Part shown: positions 25,678 to 32,481 of the stretch, piece by piece
Position numbering within the stretch: position 1 is the stretch's first letter
Layout of the letters: each line of letters begins with the position of its first letter
DNA from: Actinotignum schaalii_C
GTDB lineage: Bacteria > Actinomycetota > Actinomycetes > Actinomycetales > Actinomycetaceae
NCBI RefSeq assembly: GCF_034119425.1
Contig: NZ_JAWUEL010000003.1
Location: 1-64,000 of the forward strand
Reading direction: 5' to 3'
Length of the DNA stretch: 64,000 nt
Notes under the pieces: model-generated
Databases searched by the model: none
The model's input: the letters and a program-made list of their open reading frames with translations, nothing else
What the model was told of the DNA's origin: nothing
Translations under genes and position numbers: made by a program

Positions 25678-25703
25678 CCTAGGGTGATGTTTATTACCCT
25701 AGG
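25678..25703. promoter_or_regulatory. GntR operator CCTAGGGT-10-ACCCTAGG
   Basis: A perfect 8-base inverted repeat around ten bases, between the divergent GntR and hydrolase genes. Another half-site ACCCTAG lies at 25668-25674, suggesting cooperative binding. Confidence 0.65.
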
Positions 25704-25783
25704 GTTATTCGGTCGGGCAACTCGCCTAGCCGACCGGGGCGCTTCCGCCCCGCCGTGCGGACATCTTCTAGCAAAGGAGCGCA

Positions 25784-27553
25784 ATGAGGCATTCCGCGTT
25801 ATCGTATTCAGTTTCCGGGGCTCCCATCGAGGGCACCATCGTGGCATTTCACGGGGTGACCGACTGCGCGGCCTCGCTGCACAGCCTCGCCGCGCATTAC
25901 GGGCGCGATTACCGGGTGGTCCTGTGCGACCTGCTCGGTCACGGACTCTCGGCGCGTTTCGCCAAGGATGATCTGGCCGATCCTTTCGCCGCCCTCGTGG
26001 CGACCGCGGCGGATGTGGTGGTGCGCGCGGCTGCCGGGACGCCCTCGCGCCAGGTCCTCCTCATGGGCCATTCCCTAGGCGGCGCGGTTGCCGCGCATAT
26101 CGCCGCCGCGCATCCCACGCTCATCGCCGGGCTGGTGCTTGAGGATCCAGCCCTCCTCACTCCCGAGCAGGTCCAGACCTACCGTGAAGCCGCGGAAAGC
26201 CTGGGTAAAACTCAGGAGCGGGTCCGCGAATACCTCCCCGAAGCCATCGCTTCGCTGCGCGAGTCCTACACCACCTGGACGCCCTCCGAATATGCCGGCT
26301 GGGCGCAGGGCAAAACCGAAGTGGACCTCGATTTTATTGCCACCGGCGTGGTGGGCCGCCCCGGGCGCGAGGTGCTCAGCCAGTTGCGCATGCCCACTCT
26401 CCTCGTGACCGGCGACGCCGACGACGTGCTCTTCGGCACCACCGGCATTGAAGCCCTGGCCGAACACCGCAACCCGCAACTGCGCGGGGTGCTTATCCCG
26501 CACTCCACCCATACGGTCCGCCGCGATCAGGAGAGCGCGTTCTACGCCGCGGCGGATCCCTTCCTCGCCGAGTGCGCGAAAGCGCAGGTGCGCCCGCAGC
26601 CCTACCTGGATCCGCAGCTCACGCCGCTGCTCGCCGGCGTGCCCGAGCAAACCACTTGGGATACCCCGGCGATGCGCGCGGAAGGCGAAGCGCTGCTGGG
26701 CGCGGAGCCAGAACTTCCCGCGGGCATTCGCCGTGAGATCGTGGTGGAAAACGGCTTAGAGCTGCGTATTTTCCATCCCGACAGCACGACGACGCCGCAG
26801 CCCCGCGTGGTCCTGTCCTTGCACGGCGGCGGTTACGTGGCGGGCCGCGCCCGCTATGACGATGCACGCAATGCGGAGATCGCCCAAATGAGCGGGGCAA
26901 CCGTGGTAGTTCCCGATTATCGACTGGCTCCCGAGCATCCTTTCCCAGCGGCAGTAGATGATTGCCGCGCGGCGCTGAAGTTTATTGCGCGGGTTTTCCC
27001 GGATGCGCCCGTGCTGATCTTCGGCGATTCAGCCGGAGCAGGCTTGGCCGATCAGGTGCTGCGCTTCGCGCCGCCAGAGGAACTGGCGGGATTGTGCGGC
27101 GTCGTCGCCCTAGAACCGTGCGTGAGCCCGCGCCTCGATACGCTTTCCTACCGGACCTATCGCGACGGGCCGGTGTGGACGCGGGAGGCGGCGGCCGCGG
27201 CGTGGAGCGCGTACGTCGGCGATTCGGGGTACCGTGCCGAGCCGATTCGCGCCGGTAGCGGGCCGTATACGGGCTTGCCCATGTTTCTTGTGGTCAATCC
27301 GGTGGATCCACTGCGCGACGAGGGCCTGGACTGGGCGCGCGACCTTATGGATGCCGGCGCGGCCGTGGAGCTGCATATGTATCCGGGGACCTTCCACGGC
27401 ATGCTCAGCGCTCCGGGTACGGACGTGTGGACACAAGTCCGGACTCGAATGAGTGAATTTATCGCGGCCGCTTTCGCGAAACCGCGTCCCACATCGCAAC
27501 TTTCCACCCACGAACTTTCCACCTCCACAATAGAAAGGCAGAACAATGAGTAA
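25784..27553 (+). CDS. Two-domain alpha/beta hydrolase fusion
   Basis: A 589-residue protein with two complete alpha/beta hydrolase domains. Domain 1 (about 1-265) has VAFHGVTD, nucleophile GHSLGG, acid in TGDADDVLF and base in PHSTHT, like epoxide-hydrolase or esterase-type Abhydrolase_1. Domain 2 (about 320-565) is hormone-sensitive-lipase type: HGGGYVAG oxyanion motif, nucleophile GDSAGAG, acid in VNPVDPLRDE and base in GTFHGML. Both triads look intact. AAAGGAG precedes the ATG. The stop overlaps the sugar porter by eight bases, so hydrolysis of an esterified or acylated sugar followed by transport is a reasonable but unproven idea. No signal peptide. Confidence 0.88.
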   Translation: MRHSALSYSVSGAPIEGTIVAFHGVTDCAASLHSLAAHYGRDYRVVLCDLLGHGLSARFAKDDLADPFAALVATAADVVVRAAAGTPSRQVLLMGHSLGGAVAAHIAAAHPTLIAGLVLEDPALLTPEQVQTYREAAESLGKTQERVREYLPEAIASLRESYTTWTPSEYAGWAQGKTEVDLDFIATGVVGRPGREVLSQLRMPTLLVTGDADDVLFGTTGIEALAEHRNPQLRGVLIPHSTHTVRRDQESAFYAAADPFLAECAKAQVRPQPYLDPQLTPLLAGVPEQTTWDTPAMRAEGEALLGAEPELPAGIRREIVVENGLELRIFHPDSTTTPQPRVVLSLHGGGYVAGRARYDDARNAEIAQMSGATVVVPDYRLAPEHPFPAAVDDCRAALKFIARVFPDAPVLIFGDSAGAGLADQVLRFAPPEELAGLCGVVALEPCVSPRLDTLSYRTYRDGPVWTREAAAAAWSAYVGDSGYRAEPIRAGSGPYTGLPMFLVVNPVDPLRDEGLDWARDLMDAGAAVELHMYPGTFHGMLSAPGTDVWTQVRTRMSEFIAAAFAKPRPTSQLSTHELSTSTIERQNNE

Positions 27554-28952
27554 GGCGACTTCTTCGCGGCTCCTTCAGGTAGCCATCGCCGCTGCGCTCG
27601 GAGGTTTCCTCTTTGGCTTCGACGTCGCCGTTATTAATGGTGCTATCGGGTCGGTATCAGGGAACGTGACCGGGTTCGACCTCAGCTCCCTCATGACGGG
27701 AGTGGTGGTATCGGTGGTGAATCTGGGCGCAGCCATCGGCGCCTGGTTCGCCGGGCAATTCTCCAATAAATACGGGCGTATCCGAGTCATGGTCACGGCC
27801 GCGATCCTGCTGTCCATTTCGGCACTGATGTCCGGGCTGTCTTTCGGGGCCTGGCAGCTGGTGGGCTGGCGTTTGCTCGGCGGGCTGGGCGTGGGTGTGA
27901 GCGCCGTCGTCGCTCCCGCGTATATCGCAGAGATCGCACCCGCGGATAAACGCGGGCGGCTGGGCACCCTGCAACAGCTGGCCATCGGTATCGGTATTTT
28001 CGGTGCCTTTATTTCTAATTTCATCCTTGTGAAAATTTCCGGTTCGGCAGACGATATTTTGTGGTTCGGGCTGGAGACCTGGCGTTGGATGTTCATGAGC
28101 GAGCTCGTGCCAGCGGTTATTTACGGGGTGCTGGCGCTGCGGCTGCCCGAATCGCCGCGCTACCTGGTTTCTGTGGGGCGTGAGACGGAAGCCGTTAAGA
28201 TTCTGACTTCTACCGGAGCGGACGCGAATCCGGCCGAACGCGTGGAGGAAATCAAACGAAGCCTGCGCGGGCATCAGCCGCGGTTGCGCGATTTGCGCCA
28301 CCCGAAGTACTTCCTGCATCCGGTGGTGTGGGTGGCCCTCGCCTTCGCTTTCCTCATCCAGATGGCCGGCATTAATAACATTTTGCTGTACGCCACCCAG
28401 CTGTGGGAGACGGTGGGCTACACCGGCAACCTGGCAGTATTTATCCCGGTCGTTACCTCAATGATCGGCATCGGCATGACCGTGGTGGGCATGCTCTTAA
28501 TTGACCGGGTAGGGCGCCGGCCGCTGCTGCTCTGGGGCGCGATTGGCATGTTCATCACGATGATCACGTCCGGAATTGCGTTCATGCAGGGCACGGTGGA
28601 TGCCAACGGCGCACTCCAGCTTCCCGGTGCGTGGGCGGCGATTGCGCTGGTGAGCGTGCACCTCGTGTACATCATTTTCTGCGGAACCTGGGGCGTGGTG
28701 CTGTGGGTCTTCCTCGGGGAGATTTTCCCGAACCTCATCCGCACCGCGGGCCTCGGTTTGGCGACGGCGGGCAACTGGATTGGCGGCACCCTGGTGACGC
28801 TGCTGTTCCCGGTATTCGCCCAATCCCTGGGGCTGGCCGGTACGTACTTCTCCTACGCGGTGGTGGGCGCACTGCTCATCTGGCTGGTGGTGCGCTACAT
28901 CCCGGAGACGAAGGGCCGCGAACTCGAGGAGATGGAATTTAGTACGCGGTAG
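27546..28952 (+). CDS. Sugar porter (MFS, sugar:H+ symporter family)
   Basis: A 468-residue, 12-segment sugar porter. Family signatures are GGFLFGFDVAVINGAI (segment 1), the NKYGRIRVMV loop, R-x-GGLGVGVSAVVAPAYIAEIAPADKRGRLGTLQQ, PESPRYL after segment 6, IQMAGINNILLYA in segment 7 (QQ-x-x-GIN variant), DRVGRRPLLLWG and PETKGRELEEM at the end. The Q-to-M change in the segment-7 motif may alter specificity. It is translationally coupled to the double hydrolase and followed by the hairpin at 28957. Its closest functional guess is a monosaccharide:H+ symporter under the adjacent GntR regulator. Confidence 0.9.
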   Translation: MSKATSSRLLQVAIAAALGGFLFGFDVAVINGAIGSVSGNVTGFDLSSLMTGVVVSVVNLGAAIGAWFAGQFSNKYGRIRVMVTAAILLSISALMSGLSFGAWQLVGWRLLGGLGVGVSAVVAPAYIAEIAPADKRGRLGTLQQLAIGIGIFGAFISNFILVKISGSADDILWFGLETWRWMFMSELVPAVIYGVLALRLPESPRYLVSVGRETEAVKILTSTGADANPAERVEEIKRSLRGHQPRLRDLRHPKYFLHPVVWVALAFAFLIQMAGINNILLYATQLWETVGYTGNLAVFIPVVTSMIGIGMTVVGMLLIDRVGRRPLLLWGAIGMFITMITSGIAFMQGTVDANGALQLPGAWAAIALVSVHLVYIIFCGTWGVVLWVFLGEIFPNLIRTAGLGLATAGNWIGGTLVTLLFPVFAQSLGLAGTYFSYAVVGALLIWLVVRYIPETKGRELEEMEFSTR

Positions 28953-28956
28953 GGGG

Positions 28957-28976
28957 CTGCAGCGGTTGCGCTGCAG
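28957..28976. terminator. Terminator hairpin after the sugar porter
   Basis: CTGCAGCG and CGCTGCAG pair perfectly around GTTG, four bases past the stop. Confidence 0.65.
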
Positions 28977-29100
28977 TACCTTCAAGGCACCCGATAATCC
29001 AGGCGGCGGAGAATCCAGAAGGTACGAAATCTGTGCGGCAGAAAATTCGCGAGGCGGCGATGGCGAATCCTCAATGTTCACTATCGCCGCTTCGCCGTCG

Positions 29101-29283
29101 TTATTCTTCCTCGGGCGAAGCGGGGGCTGGCGTGCGTCGAGCGAGCGCTCGCACCACGTCTTTGAGAGCCACTTCAAGAAGTTTCGGGTCGCTTTCTTCC
29201 AGTACCGCGTTGAGATAAGCCGCAATATCTTCCCAGGTTTCCAGGTAGTCACTGGCGTCCCAACGGGTGATTTTCACTGCCAT
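29101..29283 (-). pseudogene. Truncated addiction-module antidote (HigA/COG3636-like)
   Basis: A 60-residue frame whose first 47 residues (ITRWDASDYLETWEDIAAYLNAVLEESDPKLLEVALKDVVRAL) match the opening of the roughly 95-105-residue antidote proteins paired with RelE/HigB-type toxins. The expected helix-turn-helix half is missing and replaced by a Pro/Glu-rich tail. Fragments resembling that half appear in other frames of 28960-29095, so at least one frameshift is likely. A ribosome site (AGGAG) remains. Together with the toxin remnant immediately upstream this is a decayed toxin-antitoxin unit, though a short surviving protein cannot be excluded. Confidence 0.5.
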
Positions 29284-29284
29284 G

Positions 29285-29410
29285 GTTGCTCCTGAATATT
29301 ATCTGCCGCAATCCTCTTTGCTTTTCCAATATTGAGGCGGTTCCGATTACCCACCAAGCATATTTCGAGAACAGAGGAGCTGTACATCCTCCGCCGCAAA
29401 AGTAAAATAG
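29285..29410 (-). pseudogene. Remnant of a RelE/HigB-type toxin gene
   Basis: Directly upstream of the truncated antidote, two minus-strand frames carry pieces like the toxin C-terminus: VYFTFAAEDVQLLC (compare V-Y-Y-x-x-x-G-D-x-V-x-L-L-C-G-G) in one, and RNRLNIGKAKRIAADN (compare the D-I-x-x-A-K-x-I-A end) in another. The N-terminal part is absent, cut off by the start of the MNT gene at 29415. Recognition is by eye over short stretches, hence low confidence. Confidence 0.35.
29403..29408 (+). promoter_or_regulatory. -10 box TAAAAT of a leaderless MNT transcript
   Basis: TAAAAT is followed by AGACAC and the ATG. The paralogue at 30610 has TAGAGT, the same AGACAC and ATG, and the bases AAAAG precede both boxes. 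Confidence 0.5.
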
Positions 29411-29414
29411 ACAC

Positions 29415-29753
29415 ATGGCCACCACCGTCTCATCAGGTTCAGCACAGGTCCCGTCACTGGCACAGCTTCGGGCTGCCAATGATGCGATTCGCGAACTGAT
29501 AAAGGCACATCAAGGAACCGGGCGGTTCTGGGTTTTCGGTTCGGTAGCCCGCGGCGAGGCAACCAGCGAGTCGGATTACGACCTCCTGGTGGAGTTCCTG
29601 CCCGATGCCAGCTATTTTGACCTCGTAGCATTAGAAATGAAACTAAGCGAGCTACTTGAAACCCCAGTCGACGTCATGTCGAGTCGCTCGAAGGGCTACG
29701 TTGCCGATTACGCACGTGCCGAAGCGGTAGCGGTAGAATCTTCGGAGGCGTAA
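29415..29753 (+). CDS. Minimal nucleotidyltransferase (MNT), solitary copy 1
   Basis: A 112-residue DNA-polymerase-beta-like minimal nucleotidyltransferase. The signature G42-S43 ... D54-x-D56 (FGSVARGEATSESDYDLLVEF) and a third acid in PVDVMS (near residue 84) are intact, so it can probably bind Mg-NTP. Such proteins usually act as antitoxins that AMPylate a HEPN RNase encoded next door (MntA/HepT, type VII). No HEPN gene follows here. The start is leaderless-type. A hairpin follows 15 bases after the stop. It is closely similar to the copy at 30610 (both 112 residues, same motif positions), so the pair arose by duplication. Function without a partner is unknown. Confidence 0.82.
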   Translation: MATTVSSGSAQVPSLAQLRAANDAIRELIKAHQGTGRFWVFGSVARGEATSESDYDLLVEFLPDASYFDLVALEMKLSELLETPVDVMSSRSKGYVADYARAEAVAVESSEA

Positions 29754-29768
29754 AACTCTCGAAGAGAC

Positions 29769-29793
29769 AACTACTCGAATTTTTCGAGTAGTT
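29769..29793. terminator. Perfect 11-bp hairpin after MNT copy 1
   Basis: AACTACTCGAA and TTCGAGTAGTT around TTT. The counterpart at 30965 has the same shape with two compensated base-pair changes. It may be a terminator or a protein-binding palindrome. Confidence 0.75.
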
Positions 29794-29841
29794 CGCCAAG
29801 CCAAAATCCTGTCACCTAAAAAGCCAGCTAGCCGCCCCCCG

Positions 29842-29910
29842 CTACCGATCCCGCAAAACTTCCGCGGCAAGATCGAGATTGCGAATATAACCTTCCGCGA
29901 ACAGTTGTTT
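29842..29910 (-). pseudogene. Relic of the 3' end of the triosephosphate isomerase-like gene
   Basis: Reading the minus strand gives KQLFAEGYIRNLDLAAEVLRDR then a stop. This matches the end of the intact isomerase at 31173 (AEGYIRNLELAAEALRG and stop), and nucleotide similarity extends a little past the stop (CAGCTA on both sides). With the MNT gene and hairpin upstream it repeats the order MNT, hairpin, isomerase end seen at 30610-31230. It is thus a duplication scar, not a gene. Confidence 0.7.
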
Positions 29911-29931
29911 AATCACCCCCGAGCAGTACAC

Positions 29932-30186
29932 TTAGGCAGCGAGGAAGCGCTGGTTAGCGCCCTGGCGGGTCATGCCCAATACATCCCCGATGGATTGCCA
30001 TGTCTTGCCAGCGGCGCGAGCCTTGGCGACTGCGGCATCTAGCCGCTTGTTAGCTGCGCGTAGCTCCATCTGAGCCACCGCTATCTGCGTGAGATAGGGG
30101 TCATCAACGGTATAAATAGGGTCCGGCCCCTCGCCGCCGTTCGCGTTTTCTACCTCATCGAGCATCTCTTCAAGAGAACGGGTCAT
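29932..30186 (-). CDS. Antitoxin-like helix-turn-helix protein
   Basis: An 84-residue protein with an acidic N-terminal third, a charged helix (TQIAVAQMELRAANKRLDAAVAKARAAG) and a C-terminal helix-turn-helix GKTWQSIGDVLGMTRQGANQRF. This layout is typical of small antitoxins that pair with BrnT-like or related toxins. Its ATG overlaps the toxin-like gene's stop by four bases, the tight coupling expected in a toxin-antitoxin operon. The toxin-first order is like higBA and brnTA. The relic isomerase end lies just downstream. Confidence 0.65.
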   Translation of the reverse strand: MTRSLEEMLDEVENANGGEGPDPIYTVDDPYLTQIAVAQMELRAANKRLDAAVAKARAAGKTWQSIGDVLGMTRQGANQRFLAA

Positions 30187-30407
30187 GAGAGATCACCTTT
30201 CATTCGTAGGAACTTTTTACGAGCTTTCATAGCGTGGAAGATGCGTTCATCTCCACTAACACATAATTCGAGCAATTGCCCGGACTGGCCAGGACCGATG
30301 AGCAGCGTATAACCGTCCATGTAATGCATTTTCACCGCATTACGCACGGCGTGCCGAATATCCTCGGCTGTTATACCGTGCCGGTAGGCGCTGCTCTCAA
30401 TCTCCAT
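30183..30407 (-). CDS. Toxin-like small protein of the toxin-first pair
   Basis: A 74-residue protein: MEIESSAYRHGITAEDIRHAV, then an aromatic strand-rich core (KMHYMDGYTLLIGPGQSGQLLELCVSGDERIFHAMKARKKFL). The E-I-x-x-S-A-x-x-H-G-I-x-x-x-D-I-x-H-A-V opening and the H-A-M-x-x-R-x-K ending recall a family of small RelE/BrnT-like proteins next to helix-turn-helix partners. I set the start at ATG 30407: TTGACG (30438-30443), a 17-base spacer and TATTGT (30415-30420) put the transcription start at or next to this ATG, making it leaderless. A TTG at 30443 in frame would lie inside the -35. Toxicity is inferred from arrangement only. Confidence 0.6.
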   Translation of the reverse strand: MEIESSAYRHGITAEDIRHAVRNAVKMHYMDGYTLLIGPGQSGQLLELCVSGDERIFHAMKARKKFLRMKGDLS

Positions 30408-30414
30408 GCTGTCA

Positions 30415-30443
30415 ACAATAATTGCCAACCGCCCAAGCGTCAA
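30415..30443 (-). promoter_or_regulatory. Promoter of the toxin-antitoxin-like pair
   Basis: Minus-strand TTGACG at 30443-30438 and TATTGT at 30420-30415, 17 bases apart, seven bases before the ATG. Confidence 0.55.
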
Positions 30444-30609
30444 TAGAATTTACCAAAGGGGAAGAATGCCTAATTGTACTGTTGAGGAACGTTGTTCCCC
30501 GCCGAAACCGGACTACGGCTCATGAGTTACTGAATTTCACAGTCGTCTAAGTAAACCTACAGTGCCAGGAGCGGCAGCCCCGTCACAAATTCAAAAGTAG
30601 AGTAGACAC

Positions 30610-30948
30610 ATGCCTACGCCCACTTCGCTTGATTCAACACATGTTCCGTCGCTGGCGCAGCTTCTTGATTCCGAAGGAACAATTCGTGATGCGATCAGAG
30701 CGCATTGCGGCACCGGCCGCTTCTGGGTCTTCGGTTCGGTAGCCCGCGATGAAGCAACTACCAAATCTGATTACGACCTTTTGGTGGAGTTCCTGCCCGG
30801 TGCCAGCTACTTCGATCTCATCGAATTAGAAATCAAACTGAGCGAACTGCTTGGGAAACCTGTTGACATCATGTCGATCAAATCCGAGGGATACGTTGCC
30901 GATTGCGCTCGTTCCGAAGCGATATTGGTGGAGCCTTCTGAAGCGTGA
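30610..30948 (+). CDS. Minimal nucleotidyltransferase (MNT), solitary copy 2
   Basis: A 112-residue paralogue of the MNT protein at 29415, with the same opening (VPSLAQL), FGSVARDEATTKSDYDLLVEFLP with G42-S43 and D54/D56, and the third acid in PVDIMS. R46-G47 of copy 1 is R46-D47 here. Preceded by TAGAGT, six bases and the ATG, it appears leaderless. No HEPN partner follows; downstream are the covarying hairpin and then the convergent isomerase gene. The divergence between copies, with all catalytic residues kept, suggests both are under selection. Confidence 0.82.
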   Translation: MPTPTSLDSTHVPSLAQLLDSEGTIRDAIRAHCGTGRFWVFGSVARDEATTKSDYDLLVEFLPGASYFDLIELEIKLSELLGKPVDIMSIKSEGYVADCARSEAILVEPSEA

Positions 30949-30964
30949 AAGATCTCAACGCGGC

Positions 30965-30989
30965 AACTATTGGAATTTTTCCAATAGTT
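30965..30989. terminator. Perfect 11-bp hairpin after MNT copy 2
   Basis: AACTATTGGAA and TTCCAATAGTT around TTT. Relative to 29769 two stem positions differ and both are compensated on the other arm. Confidence 0.75.
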
Positions 30990-31122
30990 CGAAAAGAAGA
31001 CATCCGGGAGACCATGCCGCCAACCCAGCACCCCAGCCAGAAGCGGCAGCTCCGCCGTCGTACTAAACGTGCGGAACTGCCGCTACCTGTAGCAAAGCTC
31101 GGTTCCCCGAAAATCTTCAGCC

Positions 31123-31140
31123 GACCGAAAACGTTCGGTC
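31123..31140. terminator. Terminator of the large sugar-acid operon
   Basis: GACCGAA and TTCGGTC around AACG, 33 bases past the isomerase stop in the minus direction. A near-copy of the GCGTCGTCGT repeat lies at 31051-31064. Confidence 0.55.
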
Positions 31141-31172
31141 CACCGAATACCCGCCCACCCGGATAAAATCAG

Positions 31173-31916
31173 CTACCCCCGCAGCGCTTCCGCGGCGAGC
31201 TCGAGGTTGCGGATATATCCTTCCGCGGTCCACGCCGAGCGCCCGATAAAGAGGCCGCCCACGCCCGGGATTCCCAGGATGTCCTGGTTGTTTTCGTGAT
31301 TGACGGAGCCGCCGTAAAGAATAGCCTCCACGCGGTCCCCGTAACGCTCCGCGAGCGCGGCGAAAGTGCGCACCAGGTCCTCGCGCCGCGGCGGCCGACC
31401 GTGTTCCCCAATTGCCCAGATCGGCTCGTAAGCAAGGAGCACCCGGGAAGTATCCTCCACGCCTTCCAGAGCTGCGTCGATCTGCGCGGTGATGAAGGGA
31501 AGGGTCTCCCCCGCCTCGAATACCTCGGCCGGCTCGCCGAAGCACACCAGCGGAATAACCCCGTGGCGCAGCGCGGCTTTGACCTTGAGATTCACGGTCC
31601 GATCTATTTCCCCGAAGTATTCGCGCCGCTCGGAATGCCCCATTTCGATGATGGTGGCCCCGGCGTCCATGGCCTGTGGAATCGACACTTCGCCGGTCCA
31701 CGCCCCGGCATCCTCCCAGGCGGCGTTTTGCGCGCCTACCAGGATCCCGGTTCCCTCCAGCTCGCTAGCCGCCACGTCGATGGCGGTAAACGACGGGATA
31801 ATAAAAGGCTGGATATCGCCCAAACCAGCCGCATCGAGGCCGGCGAGGGTACGGGCGTACTCCCGCGCAAAAGCGCGAGTACCGTTCATTTTCCAGCTGG
31901 TTCCAACCCAGAGCAT
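31173..31916 (-). CDS. Triosephosphate isomerase paralogue, probable erythrulose-phosphate isomerase (LerI/EryH type)
   Basis: A 247-residue TIM barrel of the TpiA family with the catalytic set: Asn/Lys in GTSWKMN, His in MGHSERREYFGE and Glu in AYEPIWAIG. The segment after the catalytic Glu reads EHGRPP instead of the T-G-K-x-A of glycolytic enzymes. This is the difference I associate with L-erythrulose-1-phosphate isomerases (Brucella EryH, Mycobacterium LerI). Its start overlaps the stop of the RpiB-like gene by one base and a DhaK-type kinase precedes them, the trio known from tetritol pathways. It is the last gene of the operon. A duplicated relic of its 3' end lies at 29842. Confidence 0.8.
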   Translation of the reverse strand: MLWVGTSWKMNGTRAFAREYARTLAGLDAAGLGDIQPFIIPSFTAIDVAASELEGTGILVGAQNAAWEDAGAWTGEVSIPQAMDAGATIIEMGHSERREYFGEIDRTVNLKVKAALRHGVIPLVCFGEPAEVFEAGETLPFITAQIDAALEGVEDTSRVLLAYEPIWAIGEHGRPPRREDLVRTFAALAERYGDRVEAILYGGSVNHENNQDILGIPGVGGLFIGRSAWTAEGYIRNLELAAEALRG

Positions 31917-32380
31917 TATTCCTCCAGCGAGCCGTCATAGGCGCAGATCGCGTCCACATTGGCCTTGGAGTGCGAGCTCGGGTCGAATTCATAATTGAAG
32001 AATTCCTTCGCCAGCCGCCGTGCGAGCTCCGCGCCAATCACTCGCTGCCCCAGGCACAGCACCTGCGCGTTATTTGAGAGCACCAGGCGTTCTACTGAGA
32101 ACGAATCATGCGCGGTCGAGGCACGAATTCCCTTGACCTTATTGGCGGACATCGCCACACCCATCCCGGTCCCGCAGATGAAAATCCCACGATCAGCTTC
32201 GCCACGCGCGATCATTTCCGCGCCCGCGGTGGCGAGATTGGGATACAGCGCGGATTCCCCTTCATGCAGGCCCAGGTCGATCACTTCGTCAATCCGGTCA
32301 TCTTTCTCCAGGTCAGCCTTGATGAGGTCCTTGTATCCGTACCCGGCCGAATCGCCGAGCACCACCACACGAAATCCCAT
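31916..32380 (-). CDS. RpiB/LacAB-family sugar-phosphate isomerase, probable D-erythrulose-4-phosphate isomerase
   Basis: A 154-residue RpiB-family protein with GDSAGYGYKDLIKADL at the N-terminus and FICGTGMGVAMSANKVKGIRAS, the C-G-T-G active-site loop, followed by the conserved NNAQVLCLGQRVIG. The length is normal. Start ATG 32380 has AAAGGAG upstream; an in-frame extension to 32428 has no support. In erythritol/threitol pathways the RpiB paralogue (EryI/DerI) turns D-erythrulose 4-phosphate into D-erythrose 4-phosphate. That role is inferred from the coupled TpiA paralogue and the DhaK-type kinase. Confidence 0.8.
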   Translation of the reverse strand: MGFRVVVLGDSAGYGYKDLIKADLEKDDRIDEVIDLGLHEGESALYPNLATAGAEMIARGEADRGIFICGTGMGVAMSANKVKGIRASTAHDSFSVERLVLSNNAQVLCLGQRVIGAELARRLAKEFFNYEFDPSSHSKANVDAICAYDGSLEE

Positions 32381-32481
32381 ATCTACTCCTTTGTTTTCTT
32401 TTCTCGACATGTATACGGGTTGGTACATTCTTGCAAAGCCGCGCGACAGTGACGTGGCGGGCGCCCGCTGCTATTCCACCA

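Noticed and set aside
29932..30443. CRISPR or phage-defence locus in the island
   Set aside because: No regularly spaced direct repeats, cas genes, nuclease/helicase or restriction-modification genes were seen.
29415..30948. A type VII HEPN/MNT toxin-antitoxin operon
   Set aside because: No HEPN protein (R-x4-6-H motif, all-helical) is encoded next to either MNT gene on either strand.
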